Below are positions 20,717-31,035 of a DNA stretch of 64,000 nt, piece after piece. Position 1 is the first letter of the stretch, and each line of letters starts with the position of its first letter. A program made the translations under genes and the position numbers. The notes beneath the pieces were generated by a model. The model was not told where the DNA came from. It searched no databases and saw only the letters and a list, made by a program, of their open reading frames with translations. Origin of the DNA: Planctomycetota bacterium (GTDB lineage: Bacteria; Planctomycetota; Planctomycetia; Pirellulales; Pirellulaceae); assembly GCA_014381825.1 (NCBI GenBank), contig JACNKX010000148.1, positions 24,079 to 88,078 on the forward strand, written 5' to 3'.

Positions 20717-21035
20717 TGCTTGGTCTCCTGCTAAATTGAACGAGCGGAATGCTATTCGGTGGGGCTGTATTGTGCTTCCAGGGGCGGCTTACTACGCCCA
20801 GGTGGGTCACGTCGAGTTTAATATCTTGGCGCTCAATAACCCAGCCTTCTCTCCGTTTTCTTGCCGCTTTCTCAGCAATCACTCGCCGCCGCCTTCAATT
20901 GCCGATGCCTTCGAGTCGACCTCCGAACGGGCGGAGGAAGCATTTCACTCAATGGCGAAGAGTGGTTAAGATAGTGGTATTCCCGCCACGCTTCACACCT
21001 CCCCGAACCCTTCATTCTTCGGATTGTCCGTCATC

Positions 21036-24000
21036 ATGCGTTTATTTACGGCCTGCTCGAGCCTTCTCCTTGTTGCGATGTTTTTCCCCAGCAGTCGTGA
21101 TGCGAGTGCCCAGACCGTCCGTTTCGACCGCGACATCCGACCGATCCTGTCCGACAAATGCTTCCATTGCCACGGACCTGGCGAAGAACAACGAAAAGCC
21201 GACTTGCGGCTTGATCTGGAAGGCGCTGCCAAGGAGTCGGCGATCGTTCCGGGAAATGCCGACGAAAGTGAACTCGTCCGCCGGGTCCTCTCGCAGGACG
21301 TGGACGAAATGATGCCGCCTCCTGATGCCAAAAAACCGCTCAAGCTCGAAGAGATCGACCTTCTGAAACGCTGGGTCGAGCAAGGTGCCGAGTGGACCGA
21401 CCACTGGGCGTTCTCGCTACCATCGCGTCGCGAAGTCCCCAATGCAGCTGCGGCACTCGGTGACGCAGACTCGAACCGACTCGAACACTGGACAAACAGC
21501 TCCATCGATCAGTTCGTCCTCGCTCGCCTACTCGCCAATGATCTTACACCGAACGACGAATCCGATCGCCGCACGTTAATTCGCCGCGTGACATTTGATT
21601 TGACTGGCTTGCCACCAACGGCGGCGGAAGTCGAGATGTTCGTAAACGACAAGTCCGCGAACGCCTATGAGAAGGTTGTCGATCGACTGCTGAAGTCTCC
21701 GCATTACGGCGAACGCATGGCGCTGATGTGGCTCGACGCAGCGCGTTACGGCGATACGAGCGTCTTTCACGCCGATGGCCCTCGCGACATGTGGGCGTGG
21801 CGCGATCTCGTCGTGAAATCGTACAACGAAAACAAACCGTTCGATCAGTTCTCGATCGAGCAACTAGCCGGTGACTTGCTTCCTGATGCGACGATCGAGC
21901 AGATGGTGGCTTCTGGCTTCAATCGCAACAACGGTACGACCGACGAAGGCGGAGCAATTGCGGAGGAGTATCGCGTTGAGTACGTCGTTGATCGAGTGAA
22001 GACGACATCGACCGTTTGGCTTGGATTGACGATGGAGTGTGCCCAATGTCACGATCACAAATACGATCCGATCTCGCAGGCAGACTACTACCAGTTCTAT
22101 TCATTCTTTAATGTTAGCGCCGACGGAGGCATGCAGACTCGCAATGGGAATGCCGAGCCCACTGTGAAAGTTCCTGATCCGGAGAACGAGGCCAAACTGC
22201 CGGCGACTCGTGAGCAACTTGCGTCGACTGAGCAACAACTGGAGGACCACGTCGCAGCCGTGGAACCGGCGTTTCAGACGTGGACAGCCACCAAAGAGTC
22301 AGAGGCAAAAGCGGGCAAGCTTGATATGGTTCCAACGGACGCGTTACTTCACTTTGCGTTGGACGAAGGTAAAGGCAAGCAGACCGCCGACACGATCGAT
22401 GCGCAACGCAAAGGAAACATCAAGGGCAAGGAGCAGTGGGTCGCAGCTCATTTCAACCAGGGACTTAATCTCGACGGAAAGACCTATGTCGACCTGGGAA
22501 ATCTCGGCGACTTCGAGCGGACTGACAAGTTCTCCTACGGCGGTTGGGTGCGTCCTGCCGGAAAAGCTTCCGGGGTGGTGCTGGCTCGAATGGACAATGC
22601 CGACAGCTTCCGTGGCTACGACATGCTGTTGAGTGATGGCTATGTCACTGTTCACATTGTCAACAAGTGGCCTGAGAACGCGATCAAGGTGCAAACGAAG
22701 AAGCGACTTGAACCAGCCAAATGGCAGCACGTCTTTGCAACCTACGATGGCTCGTCGAAAGCAGCAGGGATTAAAATCTATGTAAACGGCGAATCGTGGG
22801 ATTGGGATATCCAGCAAGACGGATTGAAAGACACCATCCGTACGAAGAAGACGCTGTTGATCGGTAGCCGCCATTCCGATGCACGTTTCAAAGGAGTGAT
22901 CGACGATTTACGAATGTATGGTCGCGAGTTGGTTGCCGCAGAAGTGCAATCCTTGGCGGGTTCAAACCCCATCACGCCGATCCTGCAACTCGCAGCCGAC
23001 AAGCGTTCCGACGAGCAAGTAACGCAGCTCCGCGACTACTATCTGAACAATGCCGACGTCAAGTATCAGGAGCTGGCGCAGCAACGCGACAAACTGAAAG
23101 CGGAGGAGACCGAGCTGCTTAAGCCGTTGACAACGGTCATGATGATGCGCGACGGCCAACGCGACACCTTCATCTTGAATCGCGGCGCGTATGCCGCACC
23201 AACCGATCGCAAAGTGACCCAAGGCACACCTGCCATCTTGCCACCGATGGCTTCCGATGCACCAACGAATCGCTTGGGACTTGCTCGCTGGTTATTTCAA
23301 CCGGATCATCCGCTGACCGCTCGCGTTGCCGTGAATCGTTACTGGCAGATGCTGTTCGGTACCGGATTGGTCGTGACGCCGGAAGACTTTGGTTCGCAAG
23401 GCGACTACCCAAGTCATCCCGAACTTCTCGATTGGCTCGCGGTCGACTTCCGCGAGAGCGGTTGGGACGTAAAACGGATGATCAAGCAACTCGTGATGTC
23501 AGCCGTATATCGACAGAGCGCCAAGGTATCCGCCGAGTTATACGCCCGCGATCCGAACAACCGGTTGCTGGCACGGGGCCCACGGTTTCGCTTACAAGGC
23601 GAGTTCATTCGTGACAATGTGTTGATGATCAGCGGGTTGCTCAACAGACAGATGGGTGGCGCAGGTGTGAAGCCGTACCAGCCGCCAGGATTGTGGGTAG
23701 AAGTAGGGCTAAGTGGTAAACCTAACTTCGTTCAGGACCACGACGACAAACTCTATCGACGGAGTATCTACACGTACTGGAAACGTTCCGCACCTCCACC
23801 GTCGATGCAGATCTTCGACGCACCGACTCGCGAGAAGTGTACGATCCGTCGGGCGCGAACCAACACGCCGCTGCAAGCTCTTGTGACGCTGAACGACGTA
23901 CAATTTGTCGAAGCATCTCGCAACTTTGCGCAGCGGATGATGCTCGAAGGAGGTGAGTCGTCGGACGAGAGATTGGCATTCGCCTACTTGCAAGCGATGG

Positions 24001-24212
24001 CTCGCGAGCCCAGCCCATCCGAACGTGAGGCACTGCTGAGCGTGTTCGCTGCAGCGACAGAACACTTCAAGAGTGATCCAGAAGCCGCGAAGCAACTGTT
24101 GGGCTTCGGCGAGTCAATACGCGACGAAGCACTTGACATCGCCGAACACGCTGCTTGGACAATCGTGGCGAGTTCCATCTTCAACCTAGACGAAACACTG
24201 ACAAGAGGATGA
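21036..24212 (+). CDS. Planctomycete cytochrome c (PSCyt1) / DUF1549 / DUF1553 protein with LamG-like insert
   Basis: [66 protein letters not shown], LamG-like central segment, DUF1553 [23 protein letters not shown]. Confidence 0.95.
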   Translation: MRLFTACSSLLLVAMFFPSSRDASAQTVRFDRDIRPILSDKCFHCHGPGEEQRKADLRLDLEGAAKESAIVPGNADESELVRRVLSQDVDEMMPPPDAKKPLKLEEIDLLKRWVEQGAEWTDHWAFSLPSRREVPNAAAALGDADSNRLEHWTNSSIDQFVLARLLANDLTPNDESDRRTLIRRVTFDLTGLPPTAAEVEMFVNDKSANAYEKVVDRLLKSPHYGERMALMWLDAARYGDTSVFHADGPRDMWAWRDLVVKSYNENKPFDQFSIEQLAGDLLPDATIEQMVASGFNRNNGTTDEGGAIAEEYRVEYVVDRVKTTSTVWLGLTMECAQCHDHKYDPISQADYYQFYSFFNVSADGGMQTRNGNAEPTVKVPDPENEAKLPATREQLASTEQQLEDHVAAVEPAFQTWTATKESEAKAGKLDMVPTDALLHFALDEGKGKQTADTIDAQRKGNIKGKEQWVAAHFNQGLNLDGKTYVDLGNLGDFERTDKFSYGGWVRPAGKASGVVLARMDNADSFRGYDMLLSDGYVTVHIVNKWPENAIKVQTKKRLEPAKWQHVFATYDGSSKAAGIKIYVNGESWDWDIQQDGLKDTIRTKKTLLIGSRHSDARFKGVIDDLRMYGRELVAAEVQSLAGSNPITPILQLAADKRSDEQVTQLRDYYLNNADVKYQELAQQRDKLKAEETELLKPLTTVMMMRDGQRDTFILNRGAYAAPTDRKVTQGTPAILPPMASDAPTNRLGLARWLFQPDHPLTARVAVNRYWQMLFGTGLVVTPEDFGSQGDYPSHPELLDWLAVDFRESGWDVKRMIKQLVMSAVYRQSAKVSAELYARDPNNRLLARGPRFRLQGEFIRDNVLMISGLLNRQMGGAGVKPYQPPGLWVEVGLSGKPNFVQDHDDKLYRRSIYTYWKRSAPPPSMQIFDAPTREKCTIRRARTNTPLQALVTLNDVQFVEASRNFAQRMMLEGGESSDERLAFAYLQAMAREPSPSEREALLSVFAAATEHFKSDPEAAKQLLGFGESIRDEALDIAEHAAWTIVASSIFNLDETLTRG

Positions 24213-25681
24213 TTCGGATGAATCCGATTGGACCACACGAACTGCAATTGACCCGGCGACAGTTGCTATCAAAAGGCCGCAGCTGCATTGGTGCAGCGGC
24301 CCTTGCGGGTTTACTGAGCGGTGAAGCTCAGCCCGCGGCGGGGTATTCGTCGGAGGCGATCGGCGGATTGCCTTCGCTGCCGCACTTCGCTCCAAAGGCG
24401 AAGCGAGTGATCTATCTCTTCATGGCCGGTGGCCCGAGCCACATCGACTTGTTCGACTACAAGCCGGCGATGCGAAAGTTCCACGGCTCGGAACTGCCCG
24501 AATCGATTCGACAAGGCCAGCGGCTGACGGGTATGACAAGTGGTCAGAAGTCGTTTCCCTGCGTCGCTCCGATGTTCAAGTTCACTCGTCACGGTGAACG
24601 CGGCACGTGGGTGAACGCCGAGCTAATGCCACATATCGCGTCGATCGTCGATGATCTGGCCATCATCCGGACGATGAACACGGAAGCGATCAATCACGAC
24701 CCAGCGATTACATACATTAACACGGGCACGCAGCAACTAGGTCGGCCGAGCATGGGAGCGTGGCTTAGCTATGGGCTCGGCAGCCCGAGCAAGGATCTGC
24801 CCGCTTACGTGACAATGATCTCCGTTGGTAACGCGCCGGGCCAAGCGCTTTACTCGCGTTTGTGGGGCAGCGGCTTCTTGCCATCGCAGCATCAAGGCGT
24901 TCAATTTCGCAGCGGCAAGGATCCGGTTCTGTATTTGACGAATCCGCCTGGCGTCCCTGCACGCCTCCGTCGCAAGATGCTCGACGGTATCGCCAAGATT
25001 AACGAGGAGCGGTTCGCCGATCTTGGCGATCCCGAGATCCAAACGCGAATCGCCCAGTACGAAATGGCTTATCGAATGCAGACTTCGGTGCCCGGCTTGA
25101 TGGATACGTCCAAGGAGTCAGCGGCGACGTTCAATCTTTACGGGCCAAACGCAAGCAAGCCGGGTACGTTCGCGTCGAACTGTGTTCTGGCACGGCGGAT
25201 GGCCGAGCGTGGCGTTCGCTTTGTGCAGTTGTTCCATCGCGGTTGGGATCAACACGGCAGCCTGCCAGCAGGAATCAAGAATAACTGCAACGGCGTCGAT
25301 CAACCGGTCGCTGGTTTGATCAAAGATCTGAAGCAGCGCGGCATGCTTGAAGACACAATCGTCATCTTCGGAGGGGAGTTCGGTCGCACGATCTACAGCC
25401 AGGGCTCTCTCTCCGCAACCAACCACGGACGCGATCATCACGGTCGTTGCTTCACGACTTGCGTAGCAGGCGGTGGCTTCAAGCCCGGCATCGACTACGG
25501 CCAGACCGACGACTACAGCTACAACATCCTCGAGAACCCGGTTCACATAAACGACCTCAACGCTACCATCCTGCACAACCTCGGCATCGATCACCAGCGG
25601 TTTACTGTGAAGTACCAAGGCCTCGATGCACGCTTGACCGGCGTGGAAGGGGCGCACGTCATTAAGGACCTGCTTGCCTAG
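24209..25681 (+). CDS. DUF1501 family protein (sulfatase-like fold) with leader
   Basis: Start ATGA overlaps upstream stop; [66 protein letters not shown]. Confidence 0.95.
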   Translation: MIRMNPIGPHELQLTRRQLLSKGRSCIGAAALAGLLSGEAQPAAGYSSEAIGGLPSLPHFAPKAKRVIYLFMAGGPSHIDLFDYKPAMRKFHGSELPESIRQGQRLTGMTSGQKSFPCVAPMFKFTRHGERGTWVNAELMPHIASIVDDLAIIRTMNTEAINHDPAITYINTGTQQLGRPSMGAWLSYGLGSPSKDLPAYVTMISVGNAPGQALYSRLWGSGFLPSQHQGVQFRSGKDPVLYLTNPPGVPARLRRKMLDGIAKINEERFADLGDPEIQTRIAQYEMAYRMQTSVPGLMDTSKESAATFNLYGPNASKPGTFASNCVLARRMAERGVRFVQLFHRGWDQHGSLPAGIKNNCNGVDQPVAGLIKDLKQRGMLEDTIVIFGGEFGRTIYSQGSLSATNHGRDHHGRCFTTCVAGGGFKPGIDYGQTDDYSYNILENPVHINDLNATILHNLGIDHQRFTVKYQGLDARLTGVEGAHVIKDLLA

Positions 25682-25688
25682 CGGGCTT

Positions 25689-25815
25689 AACCACTGATCT
25701 TCGCCAATCGACACTAACAGAATTGAGTCAAGAGAATTGAGGAGCCGAGGGCCTCAAGATGGTTTTTCGCTTATCGCCTCGTTCGATTAGTGTCAGTTAG
25801 CGCTCACTAGTGGTT
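25689..25815. repeat. Nested inverted-repeat intergenic element
   Basis: Outer arms AACCACT (25689-25695) / AGTGGTT (25809-25815), inner arms GACACTAA (25710-25717) / TTAGTGTC (25787-25794); AGAATTGAG occurs twice inside. Confidence 0.6.
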
Positions 25816-26021
25816 CCCCCGTTCTCACCTTCCAAGTCTTCCACGTACTCCGACACGCTCACCCGATTCGACCGGCACATCCGGCTTCTTTCAACGCGTC
25901 AGCGACGGCTTAATCTGCGCAGAGTTTGCTGGCCGATGGTTAGGGAATGTCCGCTGAGTCTGCGCGGTGATTGCGTCAGGAGCGACGATCCAATTGGTCC
26001 CCATCTGCGTTTGAGCCCAAC

Positions 26022-27302
26022 ATGATGAAGGTTGCAGTTCTTAAAGAGACGTGCCCGACAGAGCAACGAGTGGCCTTGGTGCCCGCCAATGTGCCGCAGC
26101 TTGCCAAGGCTGGGATCGAAGTTGTCGTCGAGGGCGGCGCGGGGGAAGCCGCTGGGTTCCTGGATGCTCAATATGTCGAGAAGGGCGCGAAGATCGTCGC
26201 CCGCGACGAACTCTTCAGCGCGGACATCATCGCACAAGTTCGGACGCTTGGCGCGAACAAAGACTCTGGGCGTGATGACCTCGGGAAATTCCGAAACGGA
26301 CAGATCGTCGTCGGGATGTGCGATCCGTTGGGCGAGCCTGGTTCGGCCGTCGAGATTGGGGAAACTGGTGCGTCGCTGTTTGCCTTGGAGATGATCCCTC
26401 GGATAACGCGGGCGCAGAGCATGGATGTCCTCTCGTCGATGGCGACGATCGCAGGCTACCGTGCTGTGCTGCTCGCGGCGATCGAGCTGCCAAAGATCTT
26501 TCCGATGCTGATGACTGCGGCGGGGACATTGACGCCGGCGCGAGTCTTCATCGTTGGTGTCGGTGTTGCGGGATTACAAGCGATCGCGACGGCTAAACGC
26601 TTGGGCGGTGTCGTTCATGCCTACGACGTGCGGCCGGCGTGTCGGGAGCAAGTCGAAAGCCTGGGCGGGAAATTCGTCGAGCTTGAACTGCAAGCTGGCG
26701 AAGCCGAAGACAAAGGCGGTTACGCCAAAGCGATGGGCGAAGAGTTCTATCGAAAACAGCGCGAGCTAATGGCAAGCGTTGTTGCTGAAAGCGATGTGGT
26801 GATTACGACCGCGGCCATTCCCGGTAAACAATCGCCGTTGCTGATTACGGCTGACGCCGTGAAGGGCATGGCACCGGGTGGGGTCATTGTGGATCTCGCG
26901 ACTGAACGCGGTGGCAACTGCGAGTTGAGTCAGGCCGACACGCGTGTGGTCGAACACGGAGTCACCATTCTTGGGCCGACGAATCTGCCATCGGAAATAC
27001 CCAACCACGCCAGCCAGATGTACTCGAACAACGTCACCAAGTTCCTGCTGAACTTGATCAAAGATGGCAATGTCGAGCTGAATCTCGAAGACGAGATCAT
27101 ACGCGACACGCTCGTGGCTCACGAAGGCCAACTGCTTAACGCGAGGATGCGCGACATTCTAGGAATGGAACCGCTACCTGTGCCAGAGCCGATGCCGGAA
27201 CCAGAAGAAACAGACTCGCCGTCTCAGGATGCAGAGGCGAATTCAACGGACACGGACGTAGATGATGACAGTGGCGAAAAAGCCAAGGAAGCTGACGAAT
27301 GA
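26022..27302 (+). CDS. pntA: NAD(P) transhydrogenase subunit alpha, NAD-binding part
   Basis: MMKVAVLKETCPTEQRVALVPANVPQLAKAGIEVVVEGGAGEAAGF; FIVGVGVAGLQAIATAKRLGGVVHAYDVRPACREQVESLGGKFVE; AAIPGKQSPLLI. Confidence 0.95.
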   Translation: MMKVAVLKETCPTEQRVALVPANVPQLAKAGIEVVVEGGAGEAAGFLDAQYVEKGAKIVARDELFSADIIAQVRTLGANKDSGRDDLGKFRNGQIVVGMCDPLGEPGSAVEIGETGASLFALEMIPRITRAQSMDVLSSMATIAGYRAVLLAAIELPKIFPMLMTAAGTLTPARVFIVGVGVAGLQAIATAKRLGGVVHAYDVRPACREQVESLGGKFVELELQAGEAEDKGGYAKAMGEEFYRKQRELMASVVAESDVVITTAAIPGKQSPLLITADAVKGMAPGGVIVDLATERGGNCELSQADTRVVEHGVTILGPTNLPSEIPNHASQMYSNNVTKFLLNLIKDGNVELNLEDEIIRDTLVAHEGQLLNARMRDILGMEPLPVPEPMPEPEETDSPSQDAEANSTDTDVDDDSGEKAKEADE

Positions 27303-27883
27303 GTCAATCTCCATCGACGTTCAAAGTGCTAGGGCTGGTTATCATCGCGACGCTGCTAGGCGGCTTGTTGTTTGCACAAGACGATGCGGTCGAAGAGGCG
27401 AAGCCGGAGACGTCCTCGGAAACTCCTGCCGCCGAAGGCCTTGTAACTGAGGAAGCTGCTGATCCAGTAGCCGAACCAAAAGCAGATCTGGAAGCGGTAC
27501 CCGCGGAAGCAGCGCCCGAGGTCAAGTCGGCTCCAACGCCTGCACCCGTAGAGACCGCACCGGCGACCGCGAAAGGCACGATTCGCAAGGCCGATACCAA
27601 CCACGCTGCGTGGGCTCGTGTGATCGCAAGCCTGACAGTATTCGTGTTGGCCGTCTTCGTGGGATTCGAAGTGATTACAAAGGTCCCGCCGACGTTGCAT
27701 ACACCTTTGATGTCCGGTTCAAACGCCATCAGCGGAATCACGTTAGTCGGTGCTGTGATTGTTGCGTGCAGCATGAGCTTCTCCGGCTTTGTGGGATTCA
27801 TTGCGGTGACGCTCGCGACAGTGAACGCCGTCGGAGGATTCATGGTGACTCACCGCATGCTTGCGATGTTTAAGAAACGTTAA
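27299..27883 (+). CDS. NAD(P) transhydrogenase subunit alpha, membrane part, with extended N-terminus
   Basis: FVGFEVITKVPPTLHTPLMSGSNAISGITLVGAV...GFMVTHRMLAMFKKR; ATGA overlap with upstream gene; ~100-aa Ala/Glu/Pro-rich N-terminal extension after a hydrophobic segment. Confidence 0.92.
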   Translation: MSQSPSTFKVLGLVIIATLLGGLLFAQDDAVEEAKPETSSETPAAEGLVTEEAADPVAEPKADLEAVPAEAAPEVKSAPTPAPVETAPATAKGTIRKADTNHAAWARVIASLTVFVLAVFVGFEVITKVPPTLHTPLMSGSNAISGITLVGAVIVACSMSFSGFVGFIAVTLATVNAVGGFMVTHRMLAMFKKR

Positions 27884-27890
27884 GGCAATC

Positions 27891-27944
27891 GCGTAGCGTG
27901 AGCTGTGCTCACCAATCCGTTCCGGTGGGCCCAGCCTACCCTAC
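27891..27944. repeat. Intergenic repeat-like element with two inverted repeats, inside the pnt operon
   Basis: GTGAGC-TGT-GCTCAC (27898-27912) and TGGGCCCA (27926-27933) within GCGTAGCGTGAGCTGTGCTCACC...CGGTGGGCCCAGCCTACCCTAC. Confidence 0.5.
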
Positions 27945-27966
27945 AAAACATGAAGAGAACGAAGCA

Positions 27967-29382
27967 ATGCTTTATCCGCTAGTCCAAATCAGCTACATCG
28001 TCGCGTCGATCCTTTTCATTCTTGGACTCAAGCAGATGGGGAGGCCAAAGACCGCAGTCCGCGGCAACTTGCTGGGTGCCTCCGGGATGTTGCTTGCCGT
28101 CGTGATGACGCTCGTCTGGATTGCTAACGGCGGCGTCTCTGACCAAGCGGCGAGCTTCTGGTTCATCGGTGCTGGCGTGATCATCGGTGCAGCAGTGGGT
28201 GCTACTTTAGCGCTTCGCGTGCAGATGACTCAGATGCCGCAATTGGTTGCGTTGTTCAACGGCTTTGGTGGAGCCGCCTCTGTCTTTGTCGCCGCAGCGG
28301 AGTTATTCAGTCGGGCGGGCGGCGAAGCGATGACTAGCGACGTCTTGCTTGCCACAGCCGTCTCCGGAACGATCGGTGCTGTCACGTTCTGGGGCAGTCT
28401 TGTCGCTTTCGGAAAACTGCAAGAGCTCAGTTGGATGAAAAAACCTTTCAAAGTGCCGATGCAGCACTTCGTGAACGGTGGACTAACATTGATTGTCATC
28501 TTGTTGACTGTGTTGATGGTCACCAGTAGCAGCATAGGCATTCACATCACGCTGTACGTTTTCATCGCGTTGATTGCCTCGGCGCTTGGCGTCCTGCTAA
28601 CAAATCCAATTGGCGGTGCTGACATGCCCGTCGTGATCGCCCTGCTGAACTCCTACTCGGGTCTCGCCGCCGCCGCGACCGGATTCGTCATTGATAACAA
28701 CGTGTTGATCATCGCTGGTTCGTTAGTCGGTGCCTCGGGCGTGATCCTGACGCAGCTGATGTGCAAAGCCATGAATCGGTCCATCGTGAATGTGCTTTTC
28801 GGCGTCATGGACGCCGGCGGCTCCGTTGGCGATGCGGACGAGATCTATGCCAATGTTCGCAGCACATCAGCCGACGATGTCGCCTTGATTTTGGAAACGG
28901 CGCAACGAGTCGTCTTTGTGCCGGGTTATGGGATGGCGGTGGCTCAGGCTCAACACGCTGTTCGTAACCTCGGTAAGATGTTGGAAGAGAATGGCGCGAC
29001 CGTCGAGTATGCAATCCATCCTGTTGCTGGTCGTATGCCGGGACACATGAACGTGTTGCTGGCCGAAGCCGACGTTGACTACGACAAGCTGATGGAAATG
29101 GACGCGATCAACCCGACGATGGACACATGCGACGTTGCGATTGTGATTGGTGCGAACGACGTCGTGAATCCCGTCGCCAAGACCGATCCACAGAGCCCGA
29201 TCGCCGGGATGCCGATCATCGATGTCGACAAAGCTCGGACGGTAATCGTCATTAAACGAAGCCTAAGCCCCGGCTTTGCAGGTATCCCAAACCCTCTATT
29301 CGCCGCCGACAACACGATGATGCTGTACGGCGACGGCAAAGTCGCCGTGCTTGAAATCGCGGCCGCGATGCGAGAAGGCTAA
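27967..29382 (+). CDS. pntB: NAD(P) transhydrogenase subunit beta
   Basis: Multi-TM; YSGLAAAATGFVIDNNVLIIAGSLVGASGVILTQLMCKAMNRS; VPGYGMAVAQAQHAVRNL; VAIVIGANDVVNPVAKTDPQSPIAGMPIIDVDKA. Confidence 0.96.
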   Translation: MLYPLVQISYIVASILFILGLKQMGRPKTAVRGNLLGASGMLLAVVMTLVWIANGGVSDQAASFWFIGAGVIIGAAVGATLALRVQMTQMPQLVALFNGFGGAASVFVAAAELFSRAGGEAMTSDVLLATAVSGTIGAVTFWGSLVAFGKLQELSWMKKPFKVPMQHFVNGGLTLIVILLTVLMVTSSSIGIHITLYVFIALIASALGVLLTNPIGGADMPVVIALLNSYSGLAAAATGFVIDNNVLIIAGSLVGASGVILTQLMCKAMNRSIVNVLFGVMDAGGSVGDADEIYANVRSTSADDVALILETAQRVVFVPGYGMAVAQAQHAVRNLGKMLEENGATVEYAIHPVAGRMPGHMNVLLAEADVDYDKLMEMDAINPTMDTCDVAIVIGANDVVNPVAKTDPQSPIAGMPIIDVDKARTVIVIKRSLSPGFAGIPNPLFAADNTMMLYGDGKVAVLEIAAAMREG

Positions 29383-29613
29383 GCGTTCGGCTGGCCGAAG
29401 CACGCGAGTGTGACGGATTCAGCGGGCCTGCGTGCGAAATCGCCACAGAATTTGCCTGGTTTAGCGGCCAGGTTTCAATTGTCTTGCGGCTCGCGTCGAA
29501 GTATAACAAGGGGCAGACTCCGCATGCCGTTATCGAATCGCGACGAGCGAACGAACGCGGTCCAAGCCCCCCCGACTATCCCGCCTTATTCACGCCGCTG
29601 GAGACCGACGACC

Positions 29614-30990
29614 ATGTTTCAAATCGAAGCAGGCAAGACGGGCCGCTACTGTGATGGAATGAACCGACGAAGCTTCGTTCAGCTCGGTGTTGCCGGGATG
29701 GCCAGCGTTGGTCTGTCCGGTGTCATGCGGGCTCGCGAGGCCTCGGCGTCGAGCGACAAGAAGAAGACGTCCGCAATCCTGATCTGGTTGGACGGCGGAC
29801 CGGGGCACATGGACACGTACGATATGAAGGTCGAGGCACCTTCAGAATATCGCGGCTTGTGGCGACCGATTCAGACGAATGTGCCTGGGTTCGAGATGAC
29901 GGAGTTGTTCCCGAAGCAGGCGAAAGTGGCCGACAAGTTCTCCATTGTTCGCTCGCTGCATCATGACACGGGCGATCATTTCGCCGGTGGCCATCGGATG
30001 TTGACGACGAAGAATATGGGAGTCAGCGGCGCGAACAACGTAGGGAAGTTCCCATCGATCGGTGCGGTCGTCGCCCATCAACGCCAGCACTTGCCATCGA
30101 CAGTTCCGCCCTACGTCTCCGTACCCGTTGCTTCGAGCATCGGGCTGCGTCCCGGTTACTTCGGCGGCGACTTGCTGGGTGTTCAGTTCAACCCGTTCGA
30201 GACGGGGGGCGATCCGAACAACGCCAACTTCAAAGTCCAAAACTTGCACCTAACGTCCGGACTGTCGGTGGATCGACTCGACGATCGGAAAGGTTTGCTG
30301 TCGCGGTTGGATCAGATTCCGCGAGCGGTGGAGGATCGTGGCGAGTTCAATGCAATCGATAGATTCGATCAACAGGCGTTGTCATTCGTCTCGGGTGAAG
30401 AAGCTCGCACCGCATTTGATATAGCAAGCGAAGACGATGCGACACGTGACATGTACGGACGACAAAACTGGGGACAAAGCACGCTGCTCGCTCGACGATT
30501 GGTCGAGTCGGGGGCTTCGTTCGTGACGGTTCACTTCGGCGGCTGGGATCATCACTGGAACTTGCAATCTGGAATGGACAATTATTTGCCGAAGGTTGAT
30601 TCCGCGGTCTCGGCGCTGTTTACGGACCTCGATCGACGCGGGTTGCTTGATACGACGCTCGTGATCTTGTGCGGCGAGTTCAGCCGCACGCCTCGGATGA
30701 ATAACGGCGGCAATGGTGGACCACCGCTGAGTAAAGGAACACCGGGTCGCGATCACTGGGGCAACTCGATGTTCTGCCTGCTCGGTGGCGGCGGTGTGAA
30801 GGGAGGACAGATCGTTGGATCGACGGACAGTCGCGGTGAGCGACCAGCGACGCGCCCCGTCCGCCCAGAGAATATTCATGCGACGATCTATCGTTGTCTT
30901 GGCATCGACCCGACGCTTCAAATCCTCGATCACAGCGGTCGGCCAACGAATGTCCTTGATGACCCGACTCCGATCGAGGAATTACTTTGA
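29614..30990 (+). CDS. DUF1501 family protein
   Basis: MNRRSFVQLGVAGMASVGLSGVMRA leader, SAILIWLDGGPGHMDTYDMKVEAP, LVILCGEFSRTPRMNN, GRDHWGNSMFCLLGGGGVKGGQIVGSTD. Confidence 0.93.
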   Translation: MFQIEAGKTGRYCDGMNRRSFVQLGVAGMASVGLSGVMRAREASASSDKKKTSAILIWLDGGPGHMDTYDMKVEAPSEYRGLWRPIQTNVPGFEMTELFPKQAKVADKFSIVRSLHHDTGDHFAGGHRMLTTKNMGVSGANNVGKFPSIGAVVAHQRQHLPSTVPPYVSVPVASSIGLRPGYFGGDLLGVQFNPFETGGDPNNANFKVQNLHLTSGLSVDRLDDRKGLLSRLDQIPRAVEDRGEFNAIDRFDQQALSFVSGEEARTAFDIASEDDATRDMYGRQNWGQSTLLARRLVESGASFVTVHFGGWDHHWNLQSGMDNYLPKVDSAVSALFTDLDRRGLLDTTLVILCGEFSRTPRMNNGGNGGPPLSKGTPGRDHWGNSMFCLLGGGGVKGGQIVGSTDSRGERPATRPVRPENIHATIYRCLGIDPTLQILDHSGRPTNVLDDPTPIEELL

Positions 30991-31035
30991 CGCACGGATG
31001 CTTTGGTCGGTTGAACGAAGAAGAGGAATCACATC

